The notes: generated by a model not told the origin, from the letters alone. 64,000 nt of DNA from Ochrobactrum quorumnocens (GCF_002278035.1 NZ_CP022603.1:1245501-1309500); one strand, 5' to 3'; numbered from the stretch's first letter, positions 1 to 10,944 are shown. A program made the numbers and translations.

Positions 1-2
1 AT

Positions 3-698
3 GCAGCGCTCACCGTCCCGCTTGGTCTGTCGCAACATGTGGTGGGCTTGGGCATCACGCTTTTTGCATCGAGCCTCAGCTATTTTTTGTTTCGTCTTCT
101 GGTGCCACTGTCTTCGACCCCACCAACGATTACGCCATTCCAGCCGGTTAATCCGTCCTGGCTTGCAGATATTCCGTTTATCGGACAGGTGTTTGGCACA
201 CAGACGGCGCTCACCTGGCTTGCCATTCCTCTGGCGCTCCTGCTTGGCTATGTTCTGTTCCGCACGCCGCTCGGCCTTGCTATCCGCATGACCGGCGAAA
301 ATCCGCACGCTGCCGAAGCGCAAGGCATCAATCCGATCCGCGTTCGTATTTTCACGATCATGTTTGGCAGCGCCCTGATGGCCGTGGGTGGCGCGTTCCT
401 CACACTCTCTGCATTCAACTCGTTCTTCCCAACCATGATGCAGGGGCGCGGATGGGTATGCATTGCACTCGTCGTATTTGCCTCGTGGAAGCCAGCGCGC
501 GCCCTTCTGGGTGCATTGCTCTTCGCGCTCTTCGACGCGTTCCAGCTGCGCCTACAGACCGTTTATGGCAAGGTCGTGCCATATCAGCTCTTCCTGATGA
601 TCCCCTACATCATGTCAATCGTGGCGCTTATCGTGATGGCACGCCGTGCGCGCGTACCACAGGCGCTGATGCAGCCTTATCGCCGCGGTGAAAGATAA
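3..698 (+). CDS. ABC transporter permease, simple-sugar/nucleoside type (5' end outside window)
   Basis: Inner-membrane permease subunit of an ABC importer of the type that takes up nucleosides or simple sugars together with a BMP-family lipoprotein. The reading frame is open from base 3 and lacks its start, so about the C-terminal 230 residues are seen. Several hydrophobic segments are visible, and the cytoplasmic coupling segment reads TGENPHAAEAQGINPIRVR, typical of this permease family (seen and family knowledge). The protein ends in a basic tail, and a strong terminator follows immediately, so this is the last gene of its operon. The substrate cannot be told from the permease alone. Confidence 0.85.
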   Translation, partial: AALTVPLGLSQHVVGLGITLFASSLSYFLFRLLVPLSSTPPTITPFQPVNPSWLADIPFIGQVFGTQTALTWLAIPLALLLGYVLFRTPLGLAIRMTGENPHAAEAQGINPIRVRIFTIMFGSALMAVGGAFLTLSAFNSFFPTMMQGRGWVCIALVVFASWKPARALLGALLFALFDAFQLRLQTVYGKVVPYQLFLMIPYIMSIVALIVMARRARVPQALMQPYRRGER

Positions 699-737
699 TC
701 AAAAGGGCGGCTGCAAATTGCAGCCGCCCTTTTGATT
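699..737. terminator. Bidirectional intrinsic terminator after the ABC permease
   Basis: A near-perfect hairpin with a 15-bp stem (AAAAGGGCGGCTGCA paired with TGCAGCCGCCCTTTT) and a 3-base loop lies directly after the permease stop. A-rich and T-rich flanks allow termination in both directions. Confidence 0.9.
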
Positions 738-750
738 TGCGACGTCGATA

Positions 751-1712
<962 letters not shown>

Positions 1713-1908
1713 AGCTATCAGTTCAGGATTGCAGGCTAAACCCATGGATCGTCATTCCTGTAAATTGGGAATACTTTGCCTTACCCATCAAAAGCAACAA
1801 AAAACAAAAATATGCAAATAAAATTAGAAAACCGTCTTTATAATAGAAGTATCTAAAATATTAATCACTTATTATACCGAAAAATTACTTAAATTTTAAA
1901 ACAAAAAA
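1713..1908. other. AT-rich spacer between pseudogene and typA terminator
   Basis: About 200 bases, strikingly AT-rich from 1790 onward and with no convincing coding potential. It is probably debris left by loss of the amidohydrolase N-terminus and promoter. I see no repeat or operator here. Confidence 0.5.
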
Positions 1909-1930
1909 AACGGCACCCTAAGGCGCCGTT
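1909..1930 (-). terminator. Intrinsic terminator of typA
   Basis: On the minus strand, AACGGCGCC and GGTGCCGTT form a stem with a TTAG loop, followed by a run of eight T. It lies 22 bases past the typA stop. Confidence 0.9.
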
Positions 1931-1952
1931 ATTTAGTATACATTAAAGCAGG

Positions 1953-3779
1953 TCAAGCAACACTTGATTTACCGCTCTTTTCAAAGCGCTTGCGCTCATT
2001 TGGATCGAGATAGAGCTTACGAAGACGGATCGACTTTGGTGTCACTTCGACGAGTTCGTCGTCCTGAATCCACGACAGAGCGCGTTCCAGCGTCATACGG
2101 ATCGGAGGTGTCAGCTTCACGGCTTCGTCCTTGCCCGAGGCGCGAACGTTGGTGAGCTTCTTGCCCTTCAATACGTTGACTTCAAGATCGTTATCACGGC
2201 TGTGGATGCCGATCAGCATGCCCTGATAAACCTTGACACCAGCGTCAATGATCATCGGGCCACGATCTTCAAGGTTGAAGAGCGCGTAAGCAACCGCTTC
2301 ACCCTGATCGTTGGAGATCAGAACGCCATTGTTACGGCCCGAGATTTCGCCCTTGTATGGCTGATAATCGTGGAACAGGCGGTTCATGATCGCCGTGCCG
2401 CGTGTATCGGTCAGAAGTTCCGACTGATAGCCGATAAGACCACGGGTCGGTGCATAGAAGACCATACGAACGCGGTTGCCGCCCGAAGGACGCAGCTCGA
2501 CCATTTCGGCCTTGCGCTCGGACATTTTCTGAACAACGGTGCCAGAATATTCTTCATCAACGTCGATGACGACTTCTTCAACCGGCTCAAGCATTTCGCC
2601 ATTTTCGCCTTCTTTCATGACGACGCGCGGACGCGAAACGCCAAGTTCGAAGCCTTCACGGCGCATGTTTTCGATCAGAACAGCAAGCTGCAATTCGCCA
2701 CGACCGGAAACGAAGAAGGAATCCTTCTCGCTTGATTCTTCAATCTTGAGCGCAACATTGCCTTCGGCTTCTTTCAGCAAACGATCACGGATAACGCGGC
2801 TCGTTACCTTGTCGCCTTCGGTGCCAGCATAAGGGCTGTCATTGACGATGAAGGACATGGTCACTGTTGGTGGATCGATTGGCTGTGCTTCAAGCGGTAC
2901 GCTTACCGATGGGTCGCAGAACGTGTCAGCAACCGTACCCTTGGAAAGGCCGGCAATAGCAACGATGTCGCCGGCATGGGCTTCATCAATCGCCTGACGC
3001 TCAATACCACGGAACGCGAGGATCTTGGAGATACGACCGGTTTCCAGAAGCGAACCGTCCTGACCGAGAACCTTGACAGCCTGGTTGGACTTGACTGAGC
3101 CCGAATGAATACGACCCGTGATGATGCGTCCGAGGAACGGATCAGCTTCGAGGATCGTACCAATCATGCTGAACTGACCTTCAGCAACCTTTGGCGCAGG
3201 CACGTGCTTGAGAACCAAATCGAACAGTGGTGCCAGACCCTGATCCTGTGGACCTTCCGGGTTCAGCGCCATCCAGCCGTTACGGCCTGAACCGTAAAGG
3301 ATCGGGAAGTCAAGCTGCTCGTCGGTCGCATCAAGATTTGCGAAGAGGTCGAACACTTCGTTGATGACTTCTTCATGACGACCATCCGGACGGTCGATCT
3401 TGTTGATCGCAACGATCGGACGCAAGCCAACCTTGAGCGCCTTGCCAACAACGAACTTCGTCTGTGGCATTGGGCCTTCAGCAGCGTCAACGAGAACGAT
3501 AGCGCCGTCCACCATCGAAAGGATACGCTCAACTTCACCGCCGAAGTCGGCGTGGCCTGGCGTGTCGACGATGTTGATACGGGTGTTCTTCCAGACAACC
3601 GAGGTCGCTTTTGCAAGAATCGTGATCCCGCGCTCGCGCTCGATATCGTTGGAGTCCATCATGCGTTCGGCAACGCGCTGATTGTCACGGAAAGAGCCGG
3701 ACTGCTTCAGCAGTTCGTCGACCAGTGTGGTTTTGCCATGATCGACGTGTGCGATAATAGCGATATTACGCAATTCCAT
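1953..3779 (-). CDS. typA: Ribosome-associated translational GTPase TypA/BipA
   Basis: TypA is a translation-factor GTPase that binds the ribosome at the EF-G site and supports 50S assembly and growth under stress or cold (family knowledge). The 608-residue length is standard. G1 motif AHVDHGKT at 10-17, switch II DTPGH at 72-76 and NKID at 126-129 are all present. The EF-G-like domains and the TypA-specific C-terminal domain (ending in [17 protein letters not shown]) follow. It is monocistronic, with its own terminator, and the promoter must lie in the 240-base gap shared with the 3' end of mgtE. Nothing is missing. Confidence 0.97.
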   Translation of the reverse strand: MELRNIAIIAHVDHGKTTLVDELLKQSGSFRDNQRVAERMMDSNDIERERGITILAKATSVVWKNTRINIVDTPGHADFGGEVERILSMVDGAIVLVDAAEGPMPQTKFVVGKALKVGLRPIVAINKIDRPDGRHEEVINEVFDLFANLDATDEQLDFPILYGSGRNGWMALNPEGPQDQGLAPLFDLVLKHVPAPKVAEGQFSMIGTILEADPFLGRIITGRIHSGSVKSNQAVKVLGQDGSLLETGRISKILAFRGIERQAIDEAHAGDIVAIAGLSKGTVADTFCDPSVSVPLEAQPIDPPTVTMSFIVNDSPYAGTEGDKVTSRVIRDRLLKEAEGNVALKIEESSEKDSFFVSGRGELQLAVLIENMRREGFELGVSRPRVVMKEGENGEMLEPVEEVVIDVDEEYSGTVVQKMSERKAEMVELRPSGGNRVRMVFYAPTRGLIGYQSELLTDTRGTAIMNRLFHDYQPYKGEISGRNNGVLISNDQGEAVAYALFNLEDRGPMIIDAGVKVYQGMLIGIHSRDNDLEVNVLKGKKLTNVRASGKDEAVKLTPPIRMTLERALSWIQDDELVEVTPKSIRLRKLYLDPNERKRFEKSGKSSVA

Positions 3780-3874
3780 ATGGAGATCACTTCTATATGA
3801 GTTGGGAGCCGCGCCAAGATAGATGCACGGAAAATCAATGGGGCGCTCTTACAGGTTTTTTTGCGTTTTAGAAA

Positions 3875-3895
3875 GGGGCAGCGCGAAACTGCCCC
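3875..3895. other. GC-rich hairpin upstream of typA
   Basis: GGGGCAG and CTGCCCC are separated by 7 bases. There is no good T-run on either side, so it may be a weak terminator for mgtE readthrough or simply a structure upstream of the typA promoter. Confidence 0.4.
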
Positions 3896-3968
3896 TCAAT
3901 TAACCCGAAAAGGCCGGATTTATTTGCTTTTTTACACTGCCATTCTGACAGTTTTTTGAATTTCTTTG

Positions 3969-4013
3969 GCATGTTGTTATCGAAAAACCGGTTGCCACTT
4001 TTTCGCCACATGC
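3969..4013. repeat. Rhizobiales-type palindromic element, copy 1
   Basis: A 45-bp element with ends GCATGT and ACATGC and core CGAAAAACCGGTTGCCACTT. The same core recurs at 9178, 18708, 25124, 25946 and 44849. It lies directly after the mgtE stop, where it may also act as a transcript 3' end. Confidence 0.75.
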
Positions 4014-4020
4014 CTCAAAC

Positions 4021-5418
4021 TCATAAAAGCGTTCCGGAAAGAATGACCAGCGCGACGCTGAAATAGATCACGAGGCCAGTCACATCGACCAAAGTGGCAA
4101 CAAAGGGGGCCGATGCGCTGGCTGGATCAAAGCCAAGTCGTTTGAGAATGAATGGCAGCATTGAACCCGTTACCGAGCCGAATGTCACGATGCAGACCAG
4201 CGCCATGCCGACAGTTGCGCCCACCAGAATCCAGTGCTCGCCGTAATCGTAAATGCCGAGCTTTTGCCATAGCGCGATACGCATCATACCAATCAAGCCC
4301 AGAAAACTGCCCAGCGCCAAACCAGTCGGCACTTCGCGGATCGCGACCCGCCACCAGTCTTTCAGCCTGACTTCCTGAAGCGCAAGCGCGCGGATGATCA
4401 GCGAAGTTGCCTGCGAGCCGGAATTGCCGCCCGAAGACATGATCAGCGGAATGAACAGCGTCAATACGAGTGCTTTTTCCAGCTCCAGTTCAAAATGCTG
4501 CATGGCACTTGCGGTTAGCATTTCGCCCAGGAACAGGATGCCCAGCCAGCCAGCACGCTTCTTCAGCATCTCGCCAAAACCGATACGCATATAAGGCTTG
4601 TCGAGCGCTTCCATACCACCGAAACGATAAGCGTCTTCGCTCGCTTCTTCTGTCATGGCATCCAGCACATCATCGACAGTTACGATGCCGATGATGTGAC
4701 GGCTGTCATCAACGACAGGAACAGCCAACAAGTCGTGCTTACGGAACAGGCGCGCGACGTCCTCGCGATCCGCATGCGGCGAGATCGTGATCGGATCATC
4801 ATCGCGAGCAAGCGACAAGATCGGCTCGTCCAGTTCACGAATAATCAGACGGCGCAAGCTGACGACACCTAGCAAAACGCGGGTTTCAGGATCGACAACG
4901 TAGATTGCGTAAACAGTCTCACGCGTGCGCTCAACCTTACGGATATGGTCGAGCGTCTGCCCGACATTCCAATTCGAAGGCACAGTGATGAATTCGATGG
5001 TCATCAAGCTACCAGCCGTGTTTGGCGGATAGCCCATGAGCTTTTTCAGCGCGGCCTTGGTTTCAGGCGCGAGAATGGGAAACAGACGTGCGCGGTCAGC
5101 ATCTTCCAGTTCCTGAAAGACGTCGGTTGCACGGTCAGCGGACATGCCATCAAGCAACAGGCTGGCAGTATTTGGCGGAAGCGTTGCCAAAATTTCAGTC
5201 GCCCGTTCCAGCTCTGGCTGGTCGAGAAGGCGGATAGCGTCTTCGTGGGAGAGCTGAGCGATGACTGCGATTGCATCATCAGCATCCAGTTCATTGACGA
5301 TCTCGACCGCATCGCCCGTGCGAATATCAGCGAGGCGGCTGGCAATTGCTGCAGCAGGGAGGTCGGCAACATTGAGCACTTCAGAGACGAAGTTGTTGTC
5401 GGGCTTAAGGCCGGTCAT
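4021..5418 (-). CDS. mgtE: Magnesium transporter MgtE
   Basis: A Mg2+ channel/transporter of the inner membrane, gated by cytosolic Mg2+ (family knowledge). The 465 residues show the helical MgtE N domain (about 30-130) and the linker YPPNTAGSLMT. Two CBS domains follow (about 140-270; the second reads LLAVPVVDDSRHIIGIVTVDDVLDAM), then five membrane helices from about 290. The pore signature SSGGNSGSQATSLIIRAL and the conserved aspartate in LVDVTGLVIYF near the end are intact. It is a single gene, and I see no Mg riboswitch-like leader in the 240 bases upstream. Confidence 0.95.
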   Translation of the reverse strand: MTGLKPDNNFVSEVLNVADLPAAAIASRLADIRTGDAVEIVNELDADDAIAVIAQLSHEDAIRLLDQPELERATEILATLPPNTASLLLDGMSADRATDVFQELEDADRARLFPILAPETKAALKKLMGYPPNTAGSLMTIEFITVPSNWNVGQTLDHIRKVERTRETVYAIYVVDPETRVLLGVVSLRRLIIRELDEPILSLARDDDPITISPHADREDVARLFRKHDLLAVPVVDDSRHIIGIVTVDDVLDAMTEEASEDAYRFGGMEALDKPYMRIGFGEMLKKRAGWLGILFLGEMLTASAMQHFELELEKALVLTLFIPLIMSSGGNSGSQATSLIIRALALQEVRLKDWWRVAIREVPTGLALGSFLGLIGMMRIALWQKLGIYDYGEHWILVGATVGMALVCIVTFGSVTGSMLPFILKRLGFDPASASAPFVATLVDVTGLVIYFSVALVILSGTLL

Positions 5419-5658
5419 GGGGGCTTGCCTTTCTGTCGATCCGCCGTCAAAGACAGACCGTGCAAGCCGACCTCAAGCGATCAGATCACGAACTGCCTTG
5501 ACGGCTGAAACAATCGACTGTGACTGTCGCTGGGCATAAGAGAATAAAGCTCCGGTTGAAATGCGGCCAGATAAATGCGGCTGCGAGCGTGATGTGCCCC
5601 CGACAGCCATCAAAGTCAAGCCCCGGCAAGCGATGATGAAAGCTTTTTCATGCTCGTT

Positions 5659-6882
5659 TCAAGTTGCCTGCTGCAAACGCAACCACAACAGGAAAGCAAT
5701 CGCAGCAATGAAACCAAGAGCCGGGATCAGCGTTGCAAAAGCAATCACCGGATCACCCATAAGAGCTGCGATTGTGCCGCCCGCGAGTCCGCCTCCCATT
5801 TGAAAGAAACCCATCATTGCGGACGCAGCACCCGCCATTTTGGGAAACGGTGCCATGCCCGCTGATGTCATCACAGGCATCACCAGTGCAACGCCAAAAG
5901 CAAAGAGCGCCATCGGCAGCATGACGAGCAAATAGGACGGCTCGAAAATGCGCAGCAGCGTTGCGATAAGAATACTGGCAATGACCATAGCTACATATCC
6001 TGCCGCGGTAAGCTGGCGCGGCTGATAGACCCGCATCAACCGCCGAAACAGCAGGCTGCCCGCAAAATAGCAGCTCGTTTGCAGAAGCAGTGCCATGCCA
6101 AATTGCGTGGCTGTCATGCCCACGCGCCCCATCAGGATGAAGGGCAGAATGGTCGCCGCGGTGTAAAGCCCGCCAGTCGTGCCACCGACCCCAACGCTTG
6201 CATAAATGAACTGACGACTGGTCAACAGCGTGCGGTAAGAGCGGAGCAATTCGTTCGGTCGAATCCGGCTAAGATCACGGGTGACCGTTTCCTTGATGAT
6301 AAAGATCGCCATCAGGACAACCAGAATGCCCAAGCAGACCATCACGATGAAAATCGCCTGCCAGCCGAAAAGCTCCATGGTGAAACCACCCAATGTCGGT
6401 GCCACAGCAGGTCCCACTGCGATGACAATACCGATGAGGTTCATCACACGGGCCGATGCTTCGTGGGTGAAAAGATCACGTACGATTGCGCGTGAAATCG
6501 TGACCCCAACAGCCGCTCCCACGCCTTGCAGAAATCGTGCGATCAGCAACATATCGATAGTGGTCGAGAACAGCGCCAAAACGCTCGCAGCCAGATAAAT
6601 GACCATAAAGGCAATTGTGATCGGCCTGCGTCCGAAACCATCCGACAACGGCCCGCAGATAAGCTGCGAAAAGCAGAAGCCCGCGAGATAGACCGATATG
6701 GTAAGCTTGACCAGCGCCTCTGTCGTACCGAATGCATGGACGATTTCAGTCATGGCGGGCGTATAAAGCGCCATCGACATCAGGCCTAACGCGGCCAGAA
6801 GACCACCAATAACACCGACCCGCAACTCGCTCATCACTGGCTTCGCATCTGGGGCTGTGCGATGATCAGGCGCCACATTCAT
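5659..6882 (-). CDS. Bcr/CflA-family multidrug efflux MFS transporter
   Basis: A proton-driven drug efflux permease of the 12-helix DHA1 group. The motif A loop GPLSDGFGRRP follows helix 2, and FLQGVGAAVGVTISRAIVRD matches helix 4 of Bcr-type pumps. The frame stays open up to 7032, but homologous sequence and helix 1 (VGVIGGLLAALGLMSMAL) begin late. I therefore place the start at the ATG at 6882 (MNVAPDHRT); the ATG at 6834 (MSELRVG) is the other candidate. Neither has a strong ribosome binding site. It is divergent from dcp, with about 240 bases between them. Substrate unknown. Confidence 0.85.
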   Translation of the reverse strand: MNVAPDHRTAPDAKPVMSELRVGVIGGLLAALGLMSMALYTPAMTEIVHAFGTTEALVKLTISVYLAGFCFSQLICGPLSDGFGRRPITIAFMVIYLAASVLALFSTTIDMLLIARFLQGVGAAVGVTISRAIVRDLFTHEASARVMNLIGIVIAVGPAVAPTLGGFTMELFGWQAIFIVMVCLGILVVLMAIFIIKETVTRDLSRIRPNELLRSYRTLLTSRQFIYASVGVGGTTGGLYTAATILPFILMGRVGMTATQFGMALLLQTSCYFAGSLLFRRLMRVYQPRQLTAAGYVAMVIASILIATLLRIFEPSYLLVMLPMALFAFGVALVMPVMTSAGMAPFPKMAGAASAMMGFFQMGGGLAGGTIAALMGDPVIAFATLIPALGFIAAIAFLLWLRLQQAT

Positions 6883-7126
6883 GGATTGCAACAATCGCTC
6901 TCTGCCCGACATCGGCGGAAAACCCGCAACCAGAGGCCTAGTATTTGAATAAATAAGTGCCCGCACTTTCATGCGAGCAAGCCATCTTTCATCCCTATTG
7001 TCTGTATGGGGCACGGTCAAGCAAAGGCTCATTCGCGAACCGAAAGCTTGGGAAATACCCTTGCCCCAACGACACTGAACTCCTAAGTCTGGTGCATATC
7101 GAATTCATTTGATCCGGAGTTTTCTC

Positions 7127-9175
7127 ATGTCCGCCAAGCCCACCTACAATCACGCACTGACCGAATGGAATGGACCTCTGGAGCTGCCGGATTTTGCCGC
7201 ATTCAAGGATGATGATTTCGCACCGGCTTTTGACGCAGCACTTGCGGAAGATCTTGCCGAGGTGGAAGCCATTGCCAACGAAACCACTGAGCCGACTATT
7301 AAAAATGCGTTGAAGGCTCTGCAGCTGACCGGCAAATCTCTCGACCGCGTATCTTCGATTTTCTGGATGCGTGCTGGCGCGCATAGCAACGACGATATCC
7401 AGGCGCTTGAGCGCGAGATCGCTCCGAAAATGTCGCGTCATTACTCTCGCATCATGATGGACCCGGCGCTGTTTGCGCGCATCGATGCGCTTTATGACAA
7501 TCGCGACCACCTTGATCTTGATGTTGAAACCAAGCGCGTGCTGGAAAAGACGTGGAAAGGTTTTGTCCGTTCTGGTGCCAGGCTTGATGAAGCTGGCAAA
7601 AAGGAACTGGCAGGCATCAATGAAAAGCTTGCCGGGCTTGGTGCGCGCTTTGGCCAGAATGTGTTAAAGGATGAATCAAGTTGGGCGCTCTTCATCACCG
7701 ATGAAGCCGACCTCGCAGGGCTTCCGGATTTTCTGAAGAACGCGATGCAAAGTGTCGCCGCTGAACGTGGTCAGCCCGACGCATGGGCGGTTACACTGTC
7801 ACGCTCGATTGTCGAGCCATTCCTTTCATTCTCGGAAAACCGCGAGCTGCGCGAACGGGCCTTCAATGCGTGGGGAAAACGCGGCGAAAATGGCGGCGAC
7901 AGCGACAATCGGGAGATCGTGCGCGAGATGGTGGAACTACGCGAGCGCAAGGCGCATCTGCTCGGCTACTCGAATTTCGCAGCTTACAAGCTCGATGACA
8001 CCATGGCCAAGACACCGAAAGCTGTTATGGAGCTGCTGGAACCTGTCTGGGACAAGGCTCGCGCCAAAGCGCACGAAGAAGAAATCGAACTAGAGCGGCT
8101 GATTGTGGCCGATGGTGGCAACCACAAGGTTGCGCCATGGGACTGGCGCTTTTATGCCGAAAAGCTTCGTGCCGAGCGTTTTGCTTTCGATGAAGCGGAA
8201 CTCAAGCCATATTTGCAGCTCGAAAAAATCATTGAAGCAAGTTTCGATGTTGCGACCCGTCTTTTCGGCATTCGCTTTGAAGAGAAGAAAGGCATCGCCA
8301 CCTGGCACCCTGATGTACGGGTGTTTCAGGTCCTGAATGCGGATGGCAGCGAACGCGGTCTTTTCCTTGGCGATTATTTTGCCCGTACCTCCAAGCGTTC
8401 TGGTGCTTGGATGAGCGCATTGCAATCGAGCCATAAACTTGATGCCGGACAGAAGCCGTTCATCTACAATGTGATGAATTTTGCAAAGCCAAAGGCTGGT
8501 GAACCCGCCCTGCTTTCACTGGATGATGCGCGAACACTGTTTCATGAGTTCGGCCATGCGCTGCATGGGCTCCTGTCTGATGTGACCTGGCCTGCAGTAT
8601 CCGGCACCGCCGTTTCGCGCGACTTCGTCGAACTGCCATCGCAGCTTTATGAGCATTGGCTGACTGTGCCAGCCGTATTGGAAAAATATGCCGTGCATTA
8701 TCGCACGGGTGAGGCCATGCCAAAGGCATTGCTCGACAAGGTACTTGCAGCGCGTTCATTCAATGCTGGTTTCAACACAGTCGAGTTCACCTCATCCGCT
8801 CTTGTCGATATGGCGTTCCACACAGGGAAGGAAAAGATCGCAGATCCGCTGGCTTTTGAGGCCGCAACGCTGAAAAAGCTGTCGATGCCTGATGCCATCA
8901 TCATGCGCCACCGCACGCCGCACTTCACTCACGTTTTCTCTGGCGACGGCTACTCAGCCGGTTATTATTCCTACATGTGGTCGGAAGTGCTGGATGCAGA
9001 TGCTTTCTCGGCTTTTGAGGAAACCGGAGACGCTTTCAATCCAGAACTGGCGGCAAAGCTCAAGCAATATATCTATTCAGCTGGCGGCAGTCGCGATCCG
9101 GAAGAGCTGTACAAAGCGTTCCGCGGCAAGATGCCGACACCCGATGCGATGATTGAAAAACGTGGATTGAATTAG
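7127..9175 (+). CDS. dcp: Peptidyl-dipeptidase Dcp (M3 zinc metallopeptidase)
   Basis: A cytoplasmic M3-family peptidase that removes C-terminal dipeptides from oligopeptides. The zinc site HEFGH lies at about 473-477, with the third ligand about 25 residues on in RDFVELPSQ. The C-terminal substrate-binding segment (FSGDGYSAGYYSYMWSEVLDAD) is complete. About 682 residues is normal for the family. The start at 7127 is chosen because GGAG lies 7 bases upstream; the open frame extends only six codons further. The SGTAVSRDFVE and VEFTSSALVDMAFH segments resemble Dcp more than oligopeptidase A. Confidence 0.93.
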   Translation: MSAKPTYNHALTEWNGPLELPDFAAFKDDDFAPAFDAALAEDLAEVEAIANETTEPTIKNALKALQLTGKSLDRVSSIFWMRAGAHSNDDIQALEREIAPKMSRHYSRIMMDPALFARIDALYDNRDHLDLDVETKRVLEKTWKGFVRSGARLDEAGKKELAGINEKLAGLGARFGQNVLKDESSWALFITDEADLAGLPDFLKNAMQSVAAERGQPDAWAVTLSRSIVEPFLSFSENRELRERAFNAWGKRGENGGDSDNREIVREMVELRERKAHLLGYSNFAAYKLDDTMAKTPKAVMELLEPVWDKARAKAHEEEIELERLIVADGGNHKVAPWDWRFYAEKLRAERFAFDEAELKPYLQLEKIIEASFDVATRLFGIRFEEKKGIATWHPDVRVFQVLNADGSERGLFLGDYFARTSKRSGAWMSALQSSHKLDAGQKPFIYNVMNFAKPKAGEPALLSLDDARTLFHEFGHALHGLLSDVTWPAVSGTAVSRDFVELPSQLYEHWLTVPAVLEKYAVHYRTGEAMPKALLDKVLAARSFNAGFNTVEFTSSALVDMAFHTGKEKIADPLAFEAATLKKLSMPDAIIMRHRTPHFTHVFSGDGYSAGYYSYMWSEVLDADAFSAFEETGDAFNPELAAKLKQYIYSAGGSRDPEELYKAFRGKMPTPDAMIEKRGLN

Positions 9176-9177
9176 GA

Positions 9178-9222
9178 ACATGTTTCCAAAAAGTGGGCAC
9201 CGATTTTTGGATAAAGGCATGC
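9178..9222. repeat. Rhizobiales-type palindromic element, copy 2 (inverted)
   Basis: Reads on the minus strand as GCATGC... core CCAAAAATCGGTGCCCACTT ...ACATGT. It begins 3 bases after the dcp stop and precedes the dcp terminator. Confidence 0.75.
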
Positions 9223-9233
9223 ATTTTCAATGG

Positions 9234-9257
9234 AAAGGCCGGCAAACCGGCCTTTTT
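9234..9257 (+). terminator. Intrinsic terminator after dcp
   Basis: AAAGGCCGG and CCGGCCTTT form a tight stem, followed by TTTTT. It ends at the stop codon of the convergent VOC gene, so it may serve both genes. Confidence 0.9.
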
Positions 9258-9610
9258 CAGTTCTTGTGGTTGAGAATATTTACAAGTCGCCCGTAAGGAT
9301 CACGCACAAAGAAACGGCGCACGCCCCATTCTTCATCGCTCGGTCCATATTCGACGGCAAAGCCAGCAGCGATCATCCGCTCAAGCACCGCATCAACCTC
9401 ATCGACCTCGATGGAAAGGTCAGGCACTGGCGTGCCCGATCCGCCTTCGGTGGCAAAACTGATCTGCACCCGCGCGTCCGCATCAGCGGCATAGGTCACG
9501 ATCCAGCCGTGATCCATCACCACATCGAGTTCCAGCACGTCTCCATAGAAACGCTTCGCGGCCGACAGATTATCAGCGGCTACATTGGAAACGATGCGGC
9601 GCACGGCCAT
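9257..9610 (-). CDS. Glyoxalase/bleomycin-resistance (VOC) family protein
   Basis: A small 117-residue protein with two beta-alpha-beta-beta-beta VOC modules: NLSAAKRFYGDVLELDVVMDH in the first and AVLERMIAAGFAVEYGP to FFVRDPYGRLVNILNH in the second. VOC proteins bind a metal and act as lyases, dioxygenases or antibiotic-binding proteins; the substrate here is unknown. The frame is open to 9739, but homology starts at MAVRRIVSN. Its ATG shares one base with the TGA of the upstream gene (TGATG), indicating translational coupling with the DUF1737 gene. Confidence 0.85.
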   Translation of the reverse strand: MAVRRIVSNVAADNLSAAKRFYGDVLELDVVMDHGWIVTYAADADARVQISFATEGGSGTPVPDLSIEVDEVDAVLERMIAAGFAVEYGPSDEEWGVRRFFVRDPYGRLVNILNHKN

Positions 9611-9816
9611 CAATATTCGCCGAGCTTGATGTCTGGCGTGTAGTCGACGCCGTCGACTTCTTTCACCACTGGCTGACCGCAATGCAGAACACCCGTTGCC
9701 GCGTTGAATGCATAGGTCGGGGAGCCGTAAAGCTGCCAACCCTTGTTCAGCGCTGCGGTAACGCGGTGGCAGAATGCAGAATCGTCTGGACCAGTGATGA
9801 AACGATAGAGCTTCAT
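9610..9816 (-). CDS. DUF1737 family small protein
   Basis: 68 residues starting MKLYRFITGPDDSAFCHRV and containing KGWQLYGSPTYAFN, the recognisable core of DUF1737. Function is unknown for the family. The start at 9816 has a purine-rich GGAAGAAAG Shine-Dalgarno just upstream, which rules out the longer frame to 9933. The stop overlaps the VOC start, so the two form a two-gene unit, possibly continuing from the CitE-like gene 20 bases upstream. Confidence 0.8.
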   Translation of the reverse strand: MKLYRFITGPDDSAFCHRVTAALNKGWQLYGSPTYAFNAATGVLHCGQPVVKEVDGVDYTPDIKLGEY

Positions 9817-9838
9817 AGTCTTTCTTCCTTTGTCATGA

Positions 9839-10708
9839 TTATGAATTGGATTTCGCGAGCAAACGCTCAGCCATTTCGAGATGCAGGCGCTCGACCATCT
9901 GGCCGTCCAGCGACACAACGCCCTTATCCGCATTTTCTGGTTGTGCGAAGGCGGTAATCACTGCGCGGGCATGCGCAACATCTTCGTCTGATGGTGAAAA
10001 GGCCCGGTTGGCCGCTTCAATTTGCGAAGGATGAATGAGCGTCTTGCCGTCGAAGCCCATCAGAGCTGCCTGCATGCACTCGGCTTCATAGCCAACGTCG
10101 TCACAAAAGTCGTTATAAACGCCATCAAGCACATCAATACCGCCAGCGCGTGCCGCGAGAATGATCTGCATAAGCCATGGAATAAGATACGGCCGCCCGG
10201 TTTGCTGGCGTACACCAGTCGCCCGCGCAATATCGTTCGGCCCAACCACAAAACAGCCGAGCCTTGCCGCAGAACGATGTCCGAGAACTGCAATTTCATC
10301 TGCATTGAGAATTCCACGCGGCGTTTCGATCATTGCCCAGACACGCACATCGAGATCAGCATCGTTGCGATCAAGCCGGTTCGCCGTATCGATAATATCC
10401 TGCGGCCGCTCCACCTTCGGCAGAAGCACGGCGCCAGCCCCGATTTTAGCCGCGGCAGTTACGTCAGCCTTGCCCCATTCCGTATCAGCGGCATTGACCC
10501 GCACCACCCGCTCAAAACCGACCTTCGGATGCTCTGCAAAATGTGCAGCAAGCGCGCCGCGCGCAGTTGTTTTAGCCTCTGGCGCGACGGAATCTTCAAG
10601 ATCGTAAATCACGCAATCAGCTGCAAGCGTCAGTGACTTTTCAAGCGCACGACTATTGGAAGCAGGCACGAACAATACAGAACGACGCGGACGAGCAATT
10701 GTTTTCAT
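9839..10708 (-). CDS. CitE-like CoA ester lyase (HpcH/HpaI aldolase superfamily)
   Basis: 289 residues of the CitE/malyl-CoA lyase group, which cleaves or hydrolyses beta-hydroxyacyl-CoA esters (citramalyl-CoA or malyl-CoA) with Mg2+. Visible signatures are RRSVLFVPASNSRALEKS at the N-terminus, YDLEDSVAPEAK, LLPKVERP, WAMIETPRGI and GFDGKTLIHPSQI. The frame runs open to 10957, but homology begins at MKTIARPRR (10708). Stand-alone CitE proteins lack the CitD/F partners and often act as CitE-like lyases or (3S)-malyl-CoA thioesterases; which one applies is unclear. It heads the DUF1737-VOC unit. Confidence 0.88.
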   Translation of the reverse strand: MKTIARPRRSVLFVPASNSRALEKSLTLAADCVIYDLEDSVAPEAKTTARGALAAHFAEHPKVGFERVVRVNAADTEWGKADVTAAAKIGAGAVLLPKVERPQDIIDTANRLDRNDADLDVRVWAMIETPRGILNADEIAVLGHRSAARLGCFVVGPNDIARATGVRQQTGRPYLIPWLMQIILAARAGGIDVLDGVYNDFCDDVGYEAECMQAALMGFDGKTLIHPSQIEAANRAFSPSDEDVAHARAVITAFAQPENADKGVVSLDGQMVERLHLEMAERLLAKSNS

Positions 10709-10944
10709 ACACAATTTGTGCACTGAACGACGCCAAGGTGCAAGCGCCATCCCCACACATTCATGGGACTTGAATTCCGCATCATGGCTGCCTATTTTCC
10801 AGCCATCGGTTGGAATGCACCTGCCGCCCGCAGCCTTTGGCCATGGTAAAGCATTCTGGTTTTCGTTTTTGTTCCGGTGACGGCAGAAACGGCAATGCGG
10901 GCACCCGTTCATGAAAACGCCGCTCACAATCAGGAGCGAAAACA

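Noticed and set aside
2202..2735. Plus-strand open frame of 177 codons
   Set aside because: Antisense shadow of typA, whose frame is complete and well conserved; no ribosome binding site or known protein.
3375..3800. Plus-strand open frame of 141 codons
   Set aside because: Antisense to the G domain of typA.
6883..7032. Longer N-terminus of the Bcr-type transporter
   Set aside because: The extra 50 residues lack homology and would precede helix 1 unusually far; a later start is preferred.
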